Below are positions 8,611-17,511 of a stretch of 22,500 nt of DNA, piece by piece (position 1 is the first letter of the stretch; every line of letters begins with the position of its first letter). Origin of the DNA: Prorocentrum cordatum (Eukaryota; Sar; Dinophyceae; Prorocentrales; Prorocentraceae); assembly GCA_963575745.1 (NCBI GenBank), contig CAUYUJ010006280.1:380418-402917 (forward strand), given 5' to 3'. Under the pieces are notes generated by a model. The model was not told where the DNA came from. It was given only the letters and a program-made list of their open reading frames with translations, and did no database searches. The position numbers and the translations under genes were made by a program.

Positions 8611-8696
8611 CTCTTGTGAGAGAGAGAGCCCTCAGGGGAGAAGGCCTGAGGAGGACGCAAAGATCCCGAGAGACCCCCCTCCGACCGTCCCTCGTC

Positions 8697-8934
8697 CCCC
8701 CTCCTCCCTCCTCTTCCTCCTCCTCCTCCTCCACCTCCTCCCTCCTCCTTCTCCTTCTCCTCCACCTCCTCCTCCTCCTCCACCTCCTCCTCCACCTCCT
8801 CCTCCTCCCTCCTCCTCCACCTCCTCCTCCACCTCCTCCTCCTCCATCTCCTCCTCCACCTCCTCCTCCAGCTCCTCTTCCTTCTCCTCCTCTACCTCCT
8901 CCTCCTCCTCCTCGTCGTCGTCGTCGGTGTCGTC
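8697..8934. repeat. TCC/ACC polypyrimidine tract ending in TCG repeats
   Basis: About 210 bases of CTC, TCC and CACCTC triplets end in a short TCG run from about 8910. Pro/Leu/Ser open frames on plus and Glu/Gly frames on minus are repeat artefacts. Confidence 0.95.
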
Positions 8935-9586
8935 GTCAGCGGCGGCTGCGGGGAAAAATACTCAGTTTCCGTTGCTGTCGGGGCCCCAGTTCGTCAATGA
9001 GGTCGCCATGACATATATATATATAGAGAGAGAGGGAGGGAGAGAGAGAGATGATTTTCCATTGCTGCGGGGCTTTTTGTTTAAAGACTCGTCGCGGTTA
9101 CCAGTTTCGCGCGTTCCTTGTCCCTCCCTCTCCCCCTCTCAGATTCGGGCAGGCCCAGGACCCGGACAACTCGTCTAGAGCGCTCCGGAACCGCTCCCAT
9201 AGCACTGCGGGGCGCCCTGGGACGGCCGTTGCGCCCAGTGGGCCATGCCGAACCGCCAGATCTCGGAGGTCCCCGAGTGGTCCTGGGCCGATGTTGTCTC
9301 CGTCGTGGCCTCGTCTTACGAGACGGTGTTCTGATCAGCGCGTCGGCCGAGCTCCGCGCGCCTCCCGGGCCGCATGCGAGTTTACGCGTGACGCTTGCGG
9401 CTCGGAGGATTTGCTGACGATGTAGGTTGCTGTTGCGATCAGACCACAGCATGCCTGAGGATTTACGGCCGAGCATCGGCTTGAGACACTTCCTCCCGGA
9501 AAGTTGGGCCAGGGTTTCCCAGCTCAATTTGCCAAACAGTTGGTTTTGTTTCTTGAGCACGTTCGCCCTTCCAGCATTAATTGCAG
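8935..9586. other. No assured gene; TA/GA microsatellite
   Basis: A TATATATATATA run followed by GA repeats lies at 9012-9051. The rest has several open frames on both strands that I cannot assign. A possible terminal exon (9203-9334) is listed separately. Confidence 0.4.
9203..9334 (+). CDS. Possible short terminal exon, unknown protein
   Basis: After a CATAG acceptor ending at 9202, this frame encodes 43 residues that start HCGAPWDGRCAQWAMPNRQ and end EWSWADVVSVVASSYETVF before TGA (9332-9334). The Trp-rich, amphipathic ending looks more protein-like than its neighbours. An in-frame TAG overlaps the acceptor, so only an exon, not a longer frame, is possible. There is no family match and no donor or upstream exon was located. 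Weak. Confidence 0.15.
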   Translation, partial: HCGAPWDGRCAQWAMPNRQISEVPEWSWADVVSVVASSYETVF

Positions 9587-9803
9587 CTCCGGAGGAGGAA
9601 GAGGAGGACGGGGGAGGAGGAGGAGGAGGAGGAAGAAGAACGAGGAGAAACGAGAATGACGAGGATGAAGGAAGAGGAAAAGGAAAAGGAGGAAGAGGAG
9701 GAGGAGGAGGAGCAGGAAGAGGAACGAAGAGAAACGATACTGACGATGATGAAGGAGGAAGAGAAACAAAAAGGAGGAGGAAGAGGAGGAGGAGGAGGAG
9801 GAG
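9587..9803. repeat. GGA polypurine tract
   Basis: GGA/GAA purine stretch with sparse ACG interruptions. Two related segments containing AAACGAnAnTGACGA lie near 9646 and 9730, indicating internal duplication. Confidence 0.9.
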
Positions 9804-9944
9804 CCTGGCTCAGGCCCGCTGTTGCCTCTCATCCTGCTCGCCTCTTCTCTTTTGCCGCTCGTGCTCCCTCGTCTTGTCACCTCTGCAGCGAATGATCGTG
9901 CGTGAAATTTCCGAGACTGCCCGAATGTCCGTTGGTTAACACAT

Positions 9945-10240
9945 GATTTAATAGATTCGACGTACATGAAACCAGAAAAAAAACCCAACCAGTGGATGGC
10001 TTGACATGGAATCGATAAAGAGATCGATAAGGAGATCGACCGGGAACCCGGGAACCCGGGAACCCGAAACCCACCGAAATCGGCCCGGAACCAATGACCA
10101 GGAACCCGGGAACCCAGGAACCCAGCCGGCCACCAAAATCGGCGGGAAATTGTCGCCAAATCGATCAATTTCCGCTAGGACCCCTGCAGTGCAAGCACTG
10201 GTTGGGGAAATAAGGATTCAATAGACTCGGCATATATAAC
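9945..10240. repeat. Pair of 26-bp direct repeats enclosing GGGAACCC repeats
   Basis: Segments 9945-9970 and 10215-10240 share about 20 of 26 bases (GATTYAATAGAYTCG core). Between them, GGGAACCC units recur at 10042-10066 and 10102-10125, along with GATCGATAARGAGATCGA. The direct repeats might be decayed element ends, but no target-site duplication was found. Confidence 0.5.
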
Positions 10241-10441
10241 TCCATGCGAGCTGGCGGCAAGTACGGAATCAGTGGGGGGCTGCCGTTTCTCCAGGCCCGC
10301 AATCGAGTGCTCGCGCGAAGGCACGTTGAGATGCGTGCCGTCGCTGTCTGTGACTACCCCACCTACGATTTCGTTCCACTCGTCGCCTTCCCATGGGGAG
10401 CATTTAGATAACTTGGTTTGCAATCGAGCCAGGCCTCTCAT
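10175..10441 (-). CDS. Candidate minus-strand coding fragment, unknown
   Basis: An 88-codon minus frame begins MRGLARLQTKLSKCSPWEGD and continues NEIVGGVVTDSDGTHLN. Its composition is balanced and free of low-complexity runs, unlike most frames in this window. It overlaps one of the 26-bp direct repeats, read here as IYAESIESL; the other copy reads MYVESIKS in a minus frame, so this short peptide is the shared part. No known family was recognised and no splice sites were established. Confidence 0.2.
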   Translation of the reverse strand: MRGLARLQTKLSKCSPWEGDEWNEIVGGVVTDSDGTHLNVPSREHSIAGLEKRQPPTDSVLAASSHGVIYAESIESLFPQPVLALQGS

Positions 10442-11058
10442 TGCCTTGAACCCCCTCCGTTGGTTTTCTTTCGAGCTGTTTTAGGAGAGGGAGGGCGGAG
10501 ATTGCGAGTGAGGGTCTGCACGTGTGTGACAAGCACGAACTCTGCACGAGCGTGGCGCAGAACTTGCCCGCACAGTTTTTGTTGGTGTTGCATGCTTGTG
10601 TGTGCTTGTGTTTTTTTCAAAAGTCACGTTTGGGCGATTCGTGCCAGTGTCACCAGCCGTCGTGTTCGTGCCGTGGCAGCCTAGGGGCTGGCCACCCCCC
10701 CCGCTCGTGCAGGCGCGCCCTTGGGGCTTCGAGCGCAGGGGCCAGAGCAGAGGCGCAGCCACGGCTCGGCCAGGCAAGAGCTCCCGTGCTCTCGCATCGG
10801 CGGCCAAAAACACAAACAGGAGGGTGGAAACAAAAACACAGACACAATGGATCTTCGATTCCCCAGAACATCTGGGAAACTATGGGAAGTGGGGGGGAAG
10901 GCAGAAACCTCGAAACTATGGGAAAAGATTGGAAATGTGTTTATTTGGTATATTTATTTGTGTCCCAGGGCCCCTTCATGTATGCTGACATACGGCTGTG
11001 CTGTATGATCTGGTCGGACGCACGCCTCCAACAGCAGCGCATAGTACTAGTACTCGTA
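10442..11058. other. No gene recognised
   Basis: Contains a TG-rich patch (10575-10615) and an A/G-rich stretch with GAAACTATGGGAA repeated near 10875 and 10910. Plus frames run through but have no recognisable domain. Confidence 0.4.
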
Positions 11059-11091
11059 CTCGTATATATATATATATATATGTGTGTACAT
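11059..11091. repeat. TA then TG dinucleotide repeat
   Basis: A TATATATATATA run followed by TGTGTG. Confidence 0.9.
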
Positions 11092-11295
11092 ACACGGGTG
11101 CTGCTCATGCACGTATGTAGGCACGTATCAGTGCGTGGTTTTAGACATGTGTCGGGCCTAGATGGCCGAGAGAACCCTCAGACAGATTCCAGGGGCCCTC
11201 CCCCTGTCTTCCACAAACGCCTCGAAGGGGTTCCGCACGGCGTGTGGTCGGAAGGATCTCCCCGGAGGCCTCTCCAGGACCATCTGGCCGACTAT

Positions 11296-11705
11296 GACGA
11301 TAATGACGATGCTGATGTTGATGGCTGTGATTATGATTAGTGTGATGATGATGAAGATGGTGTTGTTGCTGATGGTGATGCTACTGATGGATGTGATGGT
11401 GATGGTGTTCGGGGTGGTGATGATGATGAGGATGATGAGGATGATGATGATGACGATGATGATGATGACGACGATGCTAATGATGATTATGATGATGGTG
11501 TTTATGATGATGACGATGATGATGACGATGATGATGCTTACGATGGCGATGGTAATGATGCTGATTATCATGATGATAATGGTGATGCTGATGCTGCTGA
11601 TGACGATGATGCTGATACTGATGATGACGACGATGGCGATGCTGGTGGTGGTTATGCCAATGACGATGACGATTATGATAACGATGATGATGGTGTTGAT
11701 GGGTA
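11296..11705. repeat. (GAT)n block 1
   Basis: Roughly 400 bases of GAT/GAC/GGT triplets, with interruptions mostly in triplets. Plus frames read poly-Met or poly-Asp and minus frames poly-His or poly-Ile; none is accepted as a gene. Confidence 0.95.
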
Positions 11706-11996
11706 GGACGATGACAATGACAATGTGCGTGACGATCGTGATGTTTTTTGTTTTGCAATGGTGACGATGGTGATCTGCATGCTGATCATGATGATTACCG
11801 TGCTGATGCCGAAGATGCGAATGAGCAAGATGGTGCGGATGGCGATGTCGTTAACTGTGGTGACGAGAAAGCGATTGTGGAATATGGTGATGTCGTTGAT
11901 GATACAGGGCAGTATGATACTCACGATGAAGCACGCGGTCGTCCACGTCCCCTCCCCGTGGAGAGCAGTCACACAGTTGTTACTGGAGGCCGCTCC
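11706..11996. other. Between GAT block and inverted-repeat element
   Basis: Still GAT-flavoured (ATGGTGATG, GATGATTACC) but mutated, so it looks like an eroded continuation of the block. It ends with the 5-bp target-site copy GCTCC (11992-11996). Confidence 0.5.
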
Positions 11997-12173
11997 TCAC
12001 CGCCCACCAAACCACCCCAACCCAACCCGAAGGCCTCAGTTTATCCTCGATTTCCAGTGGGGGGGGGTCGCGGAACGTTGAGAAAACACATGGAATCCGT
12101 ACCCCCCCCCAACCCGAAATTCGGGTCAAATTCGGGTCTTCGGGTTGGGTTGGGGTGGTCTGGTAGGTAGTCA
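11997..12173 (+). mobile_element. 177-bp MITE-like element, copy A, with 5-bp target-site duplication
   Basis: The left end reads TCACCGCCCACCAAACCAC and the right end, reverse-complemented, TGACTACCTACCAGACCAC. Both continue into CCCAACCCAACCCGAAG, so the arms pair over roughly 39 bp with about six mismatches. GCTCC flanks both sides (11992-11996 and 12174-12178). A second copy of identical length lies at 17064-17240 with a different duplication. There is no coding capacity, so it would depend on a transposase made elsewhere. The interior holds a small palindrome, ACCCGAAATTCGGGT. Superfamily not assigned. Confidence 0.85.
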
Positions 12174-12186
12174 GCTCCAGGAACAT

Positions 12187-12508
12187 GCTGGCGACGACAG
12201 TGATTATGACGACAACCATGGTCATGATAATGATGCTGATGCTGATGACGATAATGAAGATGTCAACGGTGTTGATGACAGTGGTGATGTCGGCGCTGGT
12301 GACGCCGACATTGTTGATGATGATGACGATGACGACCATACTATTGTGATGGGGATGAGGATGCGGATGGTGATGATGATGACGATGCTGCTGCTGATGA
12401 TGATGACGATGATGTTGATGATGATGACGATGCTGGTAATGATGCTGATGATGATGATGATGCTGTGGATGATGATGCTGATGATGCTGATGCTGATGGT
12501 GGTGGTGG

Positions 12509-12556
<48 letters not shown>

Positions 12557-12560
12557 TGAC
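12187..12560. repeat. (GAT)n block 2
   Basis: GAT/GAC/GGT triplets, nearly pure ATG/GAT at 12508-12553. Open frames in several phases are repeat artefacts. Confidence 0.95.
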
Positions 12561-12985
12561 CGTGGTAACGATTCTGGTGACGATCACGATCATGACACGG
12601 ATGATGCTTCTGGTTATTTCGGTGTCTCGATTCAGCGGCCGATCTTGTTTTAGAGATTGCCCCACTGCCTGCGCTAGGACCATGCATGGTTGTAGGTTCT
12701 AGCGCGACACAGGTCAACGTCTCGGCACAGTGCGCCCATGTTTGTCATGCAAATGTTTCGAACCGTTTGAGGGGTTATTTGCATTCCTCCCGTTGCTCTC
12801 CTCCCGTTACTCGCCCTCCCCAATCTCTGTTCCGTTTCGTTTCTTCTCTCTATTTCATCCTCCTTTCGGCTCCTCTCTTCCACCCGCTGTACCTCCCGTC
12901 TCGCTCTTCTATCCAATCTCCTGCGTCCTTCCTGCTTTCGGGTTCCCGTGGAGCCATTTTTGGACCGTCCTGAGGCCTCAGCGGC
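12561..12985. other. No gene recognised; pyrimidine-rich stretch
   Basis: 12780-12940 is rich in TTC, CTC and CCC on the plus strand. No coding or RNA feature supported. Confidence 0.4.
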
Positions 12986-13260
12986 ACATCGGAAGAGGCG
13001 AGGTACCGTCGGTTTGGGGAGGATGTGGGCTTCCCGGGGGCCTCTGGGAGGCCTCTCGGGGGCCTCTTGGGAGCTTTTGGGGGCCGTCTGGAGGCCATGT
13101 TGGGCCGTCCTGGCGGCCTCGAGGGCCCTTTTGAAGCAATCTTGGACCGTCTCGGGGCACCGTCCTGGGGCCCCCTCTGGCTGCCCTGTGGCGCTCTTGG
13201 AGCCTCCCTGGCAGCTCTGCTCCGTCCTGGCGGCCCGCTTGGCGCCCGAGTGGGGGGGCT
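12986..13260. repeat. Degenerate GGGGGCCTCTGGGAGGCC-type repeats
   Basis: Loose repeats of about 20 bp built on GGGCCNTCTGGNGGCC run from about 13030 to 13140 and more weakly to 13260. On the minus strand they read Arg/Pro-rich phrases such as RPPKAPKRPPRGLPEAP. No stable period and no gene. Confidence 0.55.
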
Positions 13261-13298
13261 ATTCGGACGCAGCCCCTCTCGAGGAGGGGCGCCCCCCC

Positions 13299-13691
13299 TC
13301 GGAGGTTGAGAGACCTCCTACCTCATGATGTTCCAACCTACTCCTAGCCCTGACCACCAGAAAGAATTTCGAGCGCCAAAAAAGGTGCCGAAACTCGAGG
13401 GTGTTCACGTGTCGGGCCCTGGGAGACGCTCGCCCGACATTGTTTCGACACTACTTCGACATCCTTTTGATACTTTTCCGGGTGCTCGAAATCATTTCTG
13501 GGATGCGGTCCTTAATTAGGATGGGAACAACATAACTCCTACCCTTCCACGTCGATTAACGAATTGGCCGTTTTCGGGTTCGCGAGAGGGCGTCGCGGCC
13601 GTCACTGTTGCGGGTCCAGGTCCGTCGGTTTCGGTCCTAGGCCGCTTTCCGCTAAAGGGTGATTTACTGAAGCGAGGGTTGTCCACCGCCG
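13299..13691 (+). repeat. Dispersed repeat R, copy 2, split by a 213-bp insertion
   Basis: The hairpin start (GGAGGT-TGAGAG-ACCTCC) and CTACC end at 13322. The rest of R resumes at 13544 and runs to GTCCACCGCCG at 13691. The gap is exactly the inserted element plus one copy of the 8-bp duplicated target. The stem is unchanged from copies 1 and 3 while one loop base differs. Confidence 0.85.
13323..13535 (+). mobile_element. 213-bp MITE-like element nested in R, with 8-bp target-site duplication
   Basis: CTCCTACC occurs at 13315-13322 and again at 13536-13543, flanking the insertion. Copies 1 and 3 of R have a single CTCCTACC there and serve as empty sites. The ends are inverted: TCATGATGTTCCAA on the left against TTATGTTGTTCCCA from the right, 11 of 14 matching. 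An 8-bp duplication is typical of hAT and P-type DNA transposons, but the ends lack the usual hAT CAGGG start. It has no coding capacity. Only one copy is in the window. Confidence 0.85.
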
Positions 13692-13808
13692 ACCCCCTAT
13701 CGTATATCCCAGGGGTGGGCCCCAAATTTCTGGTCCATTCGAAGACCCCACGAAGCCTGGCACAAGTGTCGACAGATCCCCTGTTACCCGCCCACCAAGG
13801 AGTGCCAG

Positions 13809-13896
13809 TGACGAGGAGGGACTCCTCGTGGCGCAGAGTGACATGGGCGTCGGGATCTTCAGCTGCGACGGGACGATGGTCTTCAGCGACAAAAAG
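13809..13896 (+). CDS. Exon-like fragment with GIFSCDGTMVFSDK motif and a splice donor
   Basis: The plus frame gives DEEGLLVAQSDMGVGIFSCD followed by GTMVFSDKK, and the codons AAA AAG are followed at once by GTGCGT, a good GT donor. A possible acceptor AG ends at 13808 (GTGCCAG). A LLxxQ ... GIFxCDxxxVxS arrangement recurs, to my recollection, in an expanded family of dinoflagellate secreted, glycosyltransferase-like proteins; that link is inference. A G-rich tract follows the donor and R copy 2 precedes the acceptor, so neighbouring exons are absent or far away. Probably a stranded exon. Confidence 0.35.
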
Positions 13897-13911
13897 GTGC
13901 GTAGGCAGGGG

Positions 13912-14104
13912 GCAGGGGGGAGGCGGGAGGTGGGGGGGGGGAGGGGGACGGGAGGGCTGGGGGAGGGGGGAGGGGGGAGGAGGAGGAGGCGATTGTCGTC
14001 GTCTTCGTCTTCGTCGTGTCGTCGTCGTCGTCGTCGTCGTCAGCGTCAGCGTCAGCGTCAACGTCAGCGTCGGCGGCGGCGTCGGCGGCCTCGGCGGCGT
14101 GGAC
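13912..14104. repeat. G-rich tract followed by TCG/GTCAGC repeats
   Basis: 13912-13986 is a plus-strand run of G blocks separated by single A or C, able in principle to form G-quadruplexes. 13994-14104 is (TCG)n grading into GTCAGC and GGCGTC units. The open frames in all phases are explained by the triplet repeat. Confidence 0.85.
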
Positions 14105-14364
14105 GTCGTCATCAGCGACAATGGGGGTCTCGCGAGATGCAGAGGAGGAGCAGGTACCCATAATTACCACTATCCTTGCCTCGTGTTTGCCTCTGTGGGC
14201 CTCCTGGGAGGCCCTCGTCCGCCACTGCTGGACTCGCCCCGAGACTCTTGTCAGGCAGCACCTGGGAGAGGCCTCGGGAGTAGCGGCATCGGTGCAAAGC
14301 CTTTTGGGTCCCCCCATTCGGATGCAGTTCCTGGGAGGTCAAATTCTGAGTTTGCCCTGGTCCG
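14105..14364. other. No gene recognised
   Basis: Frames remain open downstream of the TCG repeat, but no motif was recognised. Confidence 0.35.
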
Positions 14365-14462
14365 AAATCCGGCTCAATCCGGCTCAATCCGGCTTAATCC
14401 CGCTTAATCGGCTGAATCCAGTTTAATCCCGCTCAATCCGGCTAAATCCTGCTTAGTCCGAG
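14365..14462 (+). repeat. 10-bp tandem repeat (CCGGCTCAAT)
   Basis: Around nine imperfect units of CCGGCTCAAT / CCCGCTTAAT, with variants CAGTTTAAT and CTGCTTAGT. The period is 10 to 11 bp, about one helical turn. Confidence 0.85.
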
Positions 14463-15685
14463 GCCCACTCTGGCGTAACAGATCCCAAATGGGGCTTAAT
14501 CCTCCTTATTCTTTCCGACGAAAACCTCCCAGTAGTTGCCTCCTAACCCCCAGAGGTGGCGGTCGGGGCCCACGCGGTCTTCGCTCCTGGTGCGCGCTGC
14601 CGTCGCGTCCCCGCCCCCGTCCCCATCGCTCCCCCGCCTGCTGCGCCCTTCCTCGCCTCGCCCGAGTCCTGCGCGTCTGCTGTCCTGGGTGGCCTCCTGC
14701 TGGCCTGGCGGTTCGGTGGGGAGCTGCGGGGGGCACCGGTGGCCCGATGTTTCAGCACCGTCGTCGGGTGCGGCCAAGAGGGGGGCGATGACTAGGGGGG
14801 GGGGGATATCATGGCGTAGGCCATGATGTTTCCTCAGATTTCGTGGCGCCTCTTCTTATTTCATCACGTCCCGCCTACCCTCCCTGACTCCGCGCACACG
14901 CCGCTGGCCATGATTTGCGACCCCCCCTCTTGGCCGCCCCCCTCTTGGCCGACCCCGACATCGGACGCACATGAGGACGGACTTTTTCTCAATGGGCCAG
15001 ACCGTGGCCTTGACTTTTGGACAACTAGAGTTGGCGTCGGGCGCCTTATGGGGATTTATCTGGCGTGTTGAGCCTGTTACGTCGGGGTTATTCAACTTCT
15101 GGCGGCTGCTGCTTTGACTCACGCGGCGTTGCATATCCTGAGCATGAAGGTGTCGCATGTGCGGTACGCTTGAAGCCAGACCTCTCTGGAGTTTACGATC
15201 TCCCATCCCCGTTGTCAGATGTTAACGCCTACTATTGGCACGTGTCGGGCTCAAGCTTCTCTGTGCATCGTCCGCTGGCAGCCTCCTGCTGGGTGCGTAG
15301 GCCACGGTCCATGTGATGCTTCGTGACCTGTAGCCTCCTGCGCACCTTGTTCTTCGGTGTGCGGCTGTGTGGACTGGAGTTCTGGAGCACGGGCCCTACC
15401 TCCCGTATGTGCGGTGAGTGTGAGAGAAAGAGTGTGTGAGTCTGTGTGTGGAGAACCTGGTTGTCTTTCAAATGCTCGTGCCTCGAAGGGCAACCGCTAA
15501 TCGGCATATGCCTTATCGAGAGTTGCGCGGCATCATGGAAAGTCGTGGAAATTGTACACATGTGTTGCACATCTTGCCTCATGCGTGTGGTGCTCCTTTC
15601 GCGCATGCGTTCCCAAGTGTGGCATGGATAGTGTTACCAGTATGGATAAGCATTCAGACATGAGCGAGTTAGCGCTGGCAGACGT
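14463..15685. other. No assured gene
   Basis: Short duplications (CCCCTCTTGGCCG near 14934 and 14950) and a small inverted repeat (CATGGCGTAGGCCATG, 14810-14825) are visible. A plus frame ending at 15316 reads GVACAVRLKPDLSGVYDLPS and then SDVNAYYWHVSG, which looks protein-like, but it starts at TTG and matches nothing I recognise. From about 15.1 kb the sequence becomes less GC-rich. Confidence 0.4.
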
Positions 15686-15686
15686 G

Positions 15687-15880
15687 TTCATGTGTGTTTG
15701 TGTGTATGTGTGTGTGGAGGGGGGTGGGCGGGGTGGGTGGGTGGGTGGGTGGGTGGATGCATGAGTAGGCAAACACATTGGAGATGTGTATTCTAGCTGT
15801 GGAAGAGCTATGTACGCTTTTTGACTTGAACGGGACGGGACATGCACACACACACACACTCACACACACACACACACTTG
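15687..15880. repeat. TG, GGGT and CA microsatellites
   Basis: TGTGTG runs at 15687-15716, a GGGTGGGTGGGT run at about 15724-15756 (a possible G-quadruplex), and CACACA at 15843-15880. Confidence 0.9.
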
Positions 15881-16135
15881 CACACTCGCCTGCAGGCTGG
15901 CAGGCAGTTGCGAATGCATGTTCGTGCGTGCGTAAGTGTGTGGTCCGGTTGGCGGGTAGGTGCATGCGTGAACATCTGTGCGTGTGGGCATGTGGGTATG
16001 TGGTTGGGTGGACATGTGGGCTGGCACGCGGTTGATTGCTAGCTAGCTTGAGAGGTGTGTGTGGATAGTTTGCGACTTGCGCATCAGCGTGAGAGAATGT
16101 CTGTATATTTCGGGCGCTTTCTCCGATTGTTCCGA

Positions 16136-16624
16136 TCATCTCCGTCTTCGGCGGACGATACGTCGCGAGAGGAACTCCGGACCAGATGCGAGTCGGCCAT
16201 TGAGAAGTAGTCTGGTCGACAATACAACATCCAGAAGCCCAGCGGTCATAACGCTCGCGTACTCCTTAGATGGATAAGTGCGAATAGCATCCTGGAGACG
16301 GCACGTATTCCAATCCGATCGTTCGCTTGACGCGCGAGTGTTTGTATTCGTACTCGTTCCAATATGCGATCGATTTGGTTTTTTGTAGTATCCCCGCAGC
16401 TGCAGAAGCTCGTCCATACTTGATTGGTAGCCGCAATTGCAAACAATTCTCGATTTGCACCTCCTGGGATGGAGACAGGTTGCGCTTGCATCTGGCATCG
16501 TGCCGATCATCATTGCGAAGAACCTCACTGCTCCAGAGGGTACTGTGGAGCCTGCCGCACCATTGTCTCTCCCCTCTCGCCTTTTCTCTTTCGGTGCATC
16601 GTGATATTGATGACAGGACTGCAT
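16136..16624 (-). CDS. Hypothetical minus-strand open frame, 162 aa
   Basis: Starts at an ATG (complement of 16622-16624) and lies in a more balanced-GC stretch where chance frames should be shorter. The C-terminal half, for example TYPSKEYASVMTAGLLDVVL, has no low complexity. A second minus frame and a plus frame overlap it at similar length, so coding status is uncertain. No signal peptide, membrane segment or known motif. Confidence 0.2.
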   Translation of the reverse strand: MQSCHQYHDAPKEKRREGRDNGAAGSTVPSGAVRFFAMMIGTMPDASATCLHPRRCKSRIVCNCGYQSSMDELLQLRGYYKKPNRSHIGTSTNTNTRASSERSDWNTCRLQDAIRTYPSKEYASVMTAGLLDVVLSTRLLLNGRLASGPEFLSRRIVRRRRR

Positions 16625-17058
16625 CGCAGTTCCTCGCAGGTCTATCGATGCTCGAGCGTGCTTGGCGCAACATTTCTTAATAAGGGGCTCCGCACAGGCG
16701 AGACAATTAAATCCTTGCCACCGTGCGACGTTTTGCTTGGGAATCCGTGGGGTGGCTGTTGGAGGTTACGAAGAAGTGCGGGCTTACAGAACAAGCGCGT
16801 CTTGGACATCAGGGATGTCACGCCGCCACCCTTGAGCTTTGTGTGTGTGTGCTTTTTGATACCGTTTGGTTTTAAGGCTAGGCGATATTTTTGTTGCACG
16901 GTTGCGATGCCAGCTGCTGGCGAGGAGACGGCTAGACAGCACGGGGACACAATGGTGGGTGGTTCCCAGGCGGGTCTTGCCAGTTTTGAGACGCAGGGCG
17001 GCTGCTGGCAGGAGGACGCTGTCGCTTACCGCTGACAAGAATTTTCCAGGAGTTACCC
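16625..17058. other. No gene recognised
   Basis: Includes a short GTGTGTGTG run near 16841. A plus frame (16424-17035) crosses it with no recognisable domain. Confidence 0.4.
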
Positions 17059-17063
17059 ATCTG

Positions 17064-17240
17064 TCACCACCCACCAAACCACCCCAACCCAACCCGAAGG
17101 CCTCAATTTGCCCTCCATTTCCAGTGGGGGGTGGGCGAGGAGCACTGAAAAACCACATGAAACCCGTACCCCCCCCCCAACCCGACATTTGGGTCAAATT
17201 CGGGTCCTCGGGTTGGGTTGGGTGGTTTGGTAGGTAGTCA
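17064..17240 (+). mobile_element. 177-bp MITE-like element, copy B, with 5-bp target-site duplication
   Basis: Same orientation and same length as the copy at 11997-12173. The left end is TCACCACCCACCAAACCAC and the right end, reverse-complemented, TGACTACCTACCAAACCAC. The flanking duplication is ATCTG (17059-17063 and 17241-17245), different from copy A, so the two insertions were independent. The copies differ by scattered substitutions and small internal shifts. Confidence 0.88.
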
Positions 17241-17430
17241 ATCTGACGGCTTGCAGCCGAGGCGTGTCATTCGACGGCGGCCTGACACCTCAGGCTGGCT
17301 CGGGCCATCAGGTTGCGCTGCCGCGCGGCTCCGCCGCCGCGACTGTGGGCGGGTGCCGGGACGGGGGGGGGGGCGCGGCCTCCAGCCACCGCCGCCGCTT
17401 CCCAGCCATGTGGTGTTGGGCCCTCGTGCC

Positions 17431-17480
17431 AAGTCGGGCCTGTCCCTAGACGGGAGGAATATTCAAACACAGTCAGGGGA
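17431..17480 (+). repeat. Left end of the 156-bp element family, truncated
   Basis: AAGTCGGGCCTGTCC and GGGAGGAATATTCAAACACA match the start of the element at 18251. Similarity fades after about 17480 and no matching right end follows. Confidence 0.75.
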
Positions 17481-17511
17481 ACAAGACGTGGCAGAAACAT
17501 GAAAACTCGGA

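Noticed and set aside
11162-12702. Long poly-Met, poly-Asp and poly-His open frames
   Set aside because: All are readings of GAT triplet repeats in different phases.
12946-12970. Second spliced-leader relic (CCGTGGAGCCATTTTTGG)
   Set aside because: It needs two insertions, the TCAAG end is missing, and no coding start follows.
14496-14826. Overlapping open frames on both strands at 14.5-14.8 kb
   Set aside because: At least six frames are open together, as expected from high GC; none has a motif.
15243-15256. Leader-like GGCTCAAG
   Set aside because: Only the last eight bases match; upstream bases do not fit.
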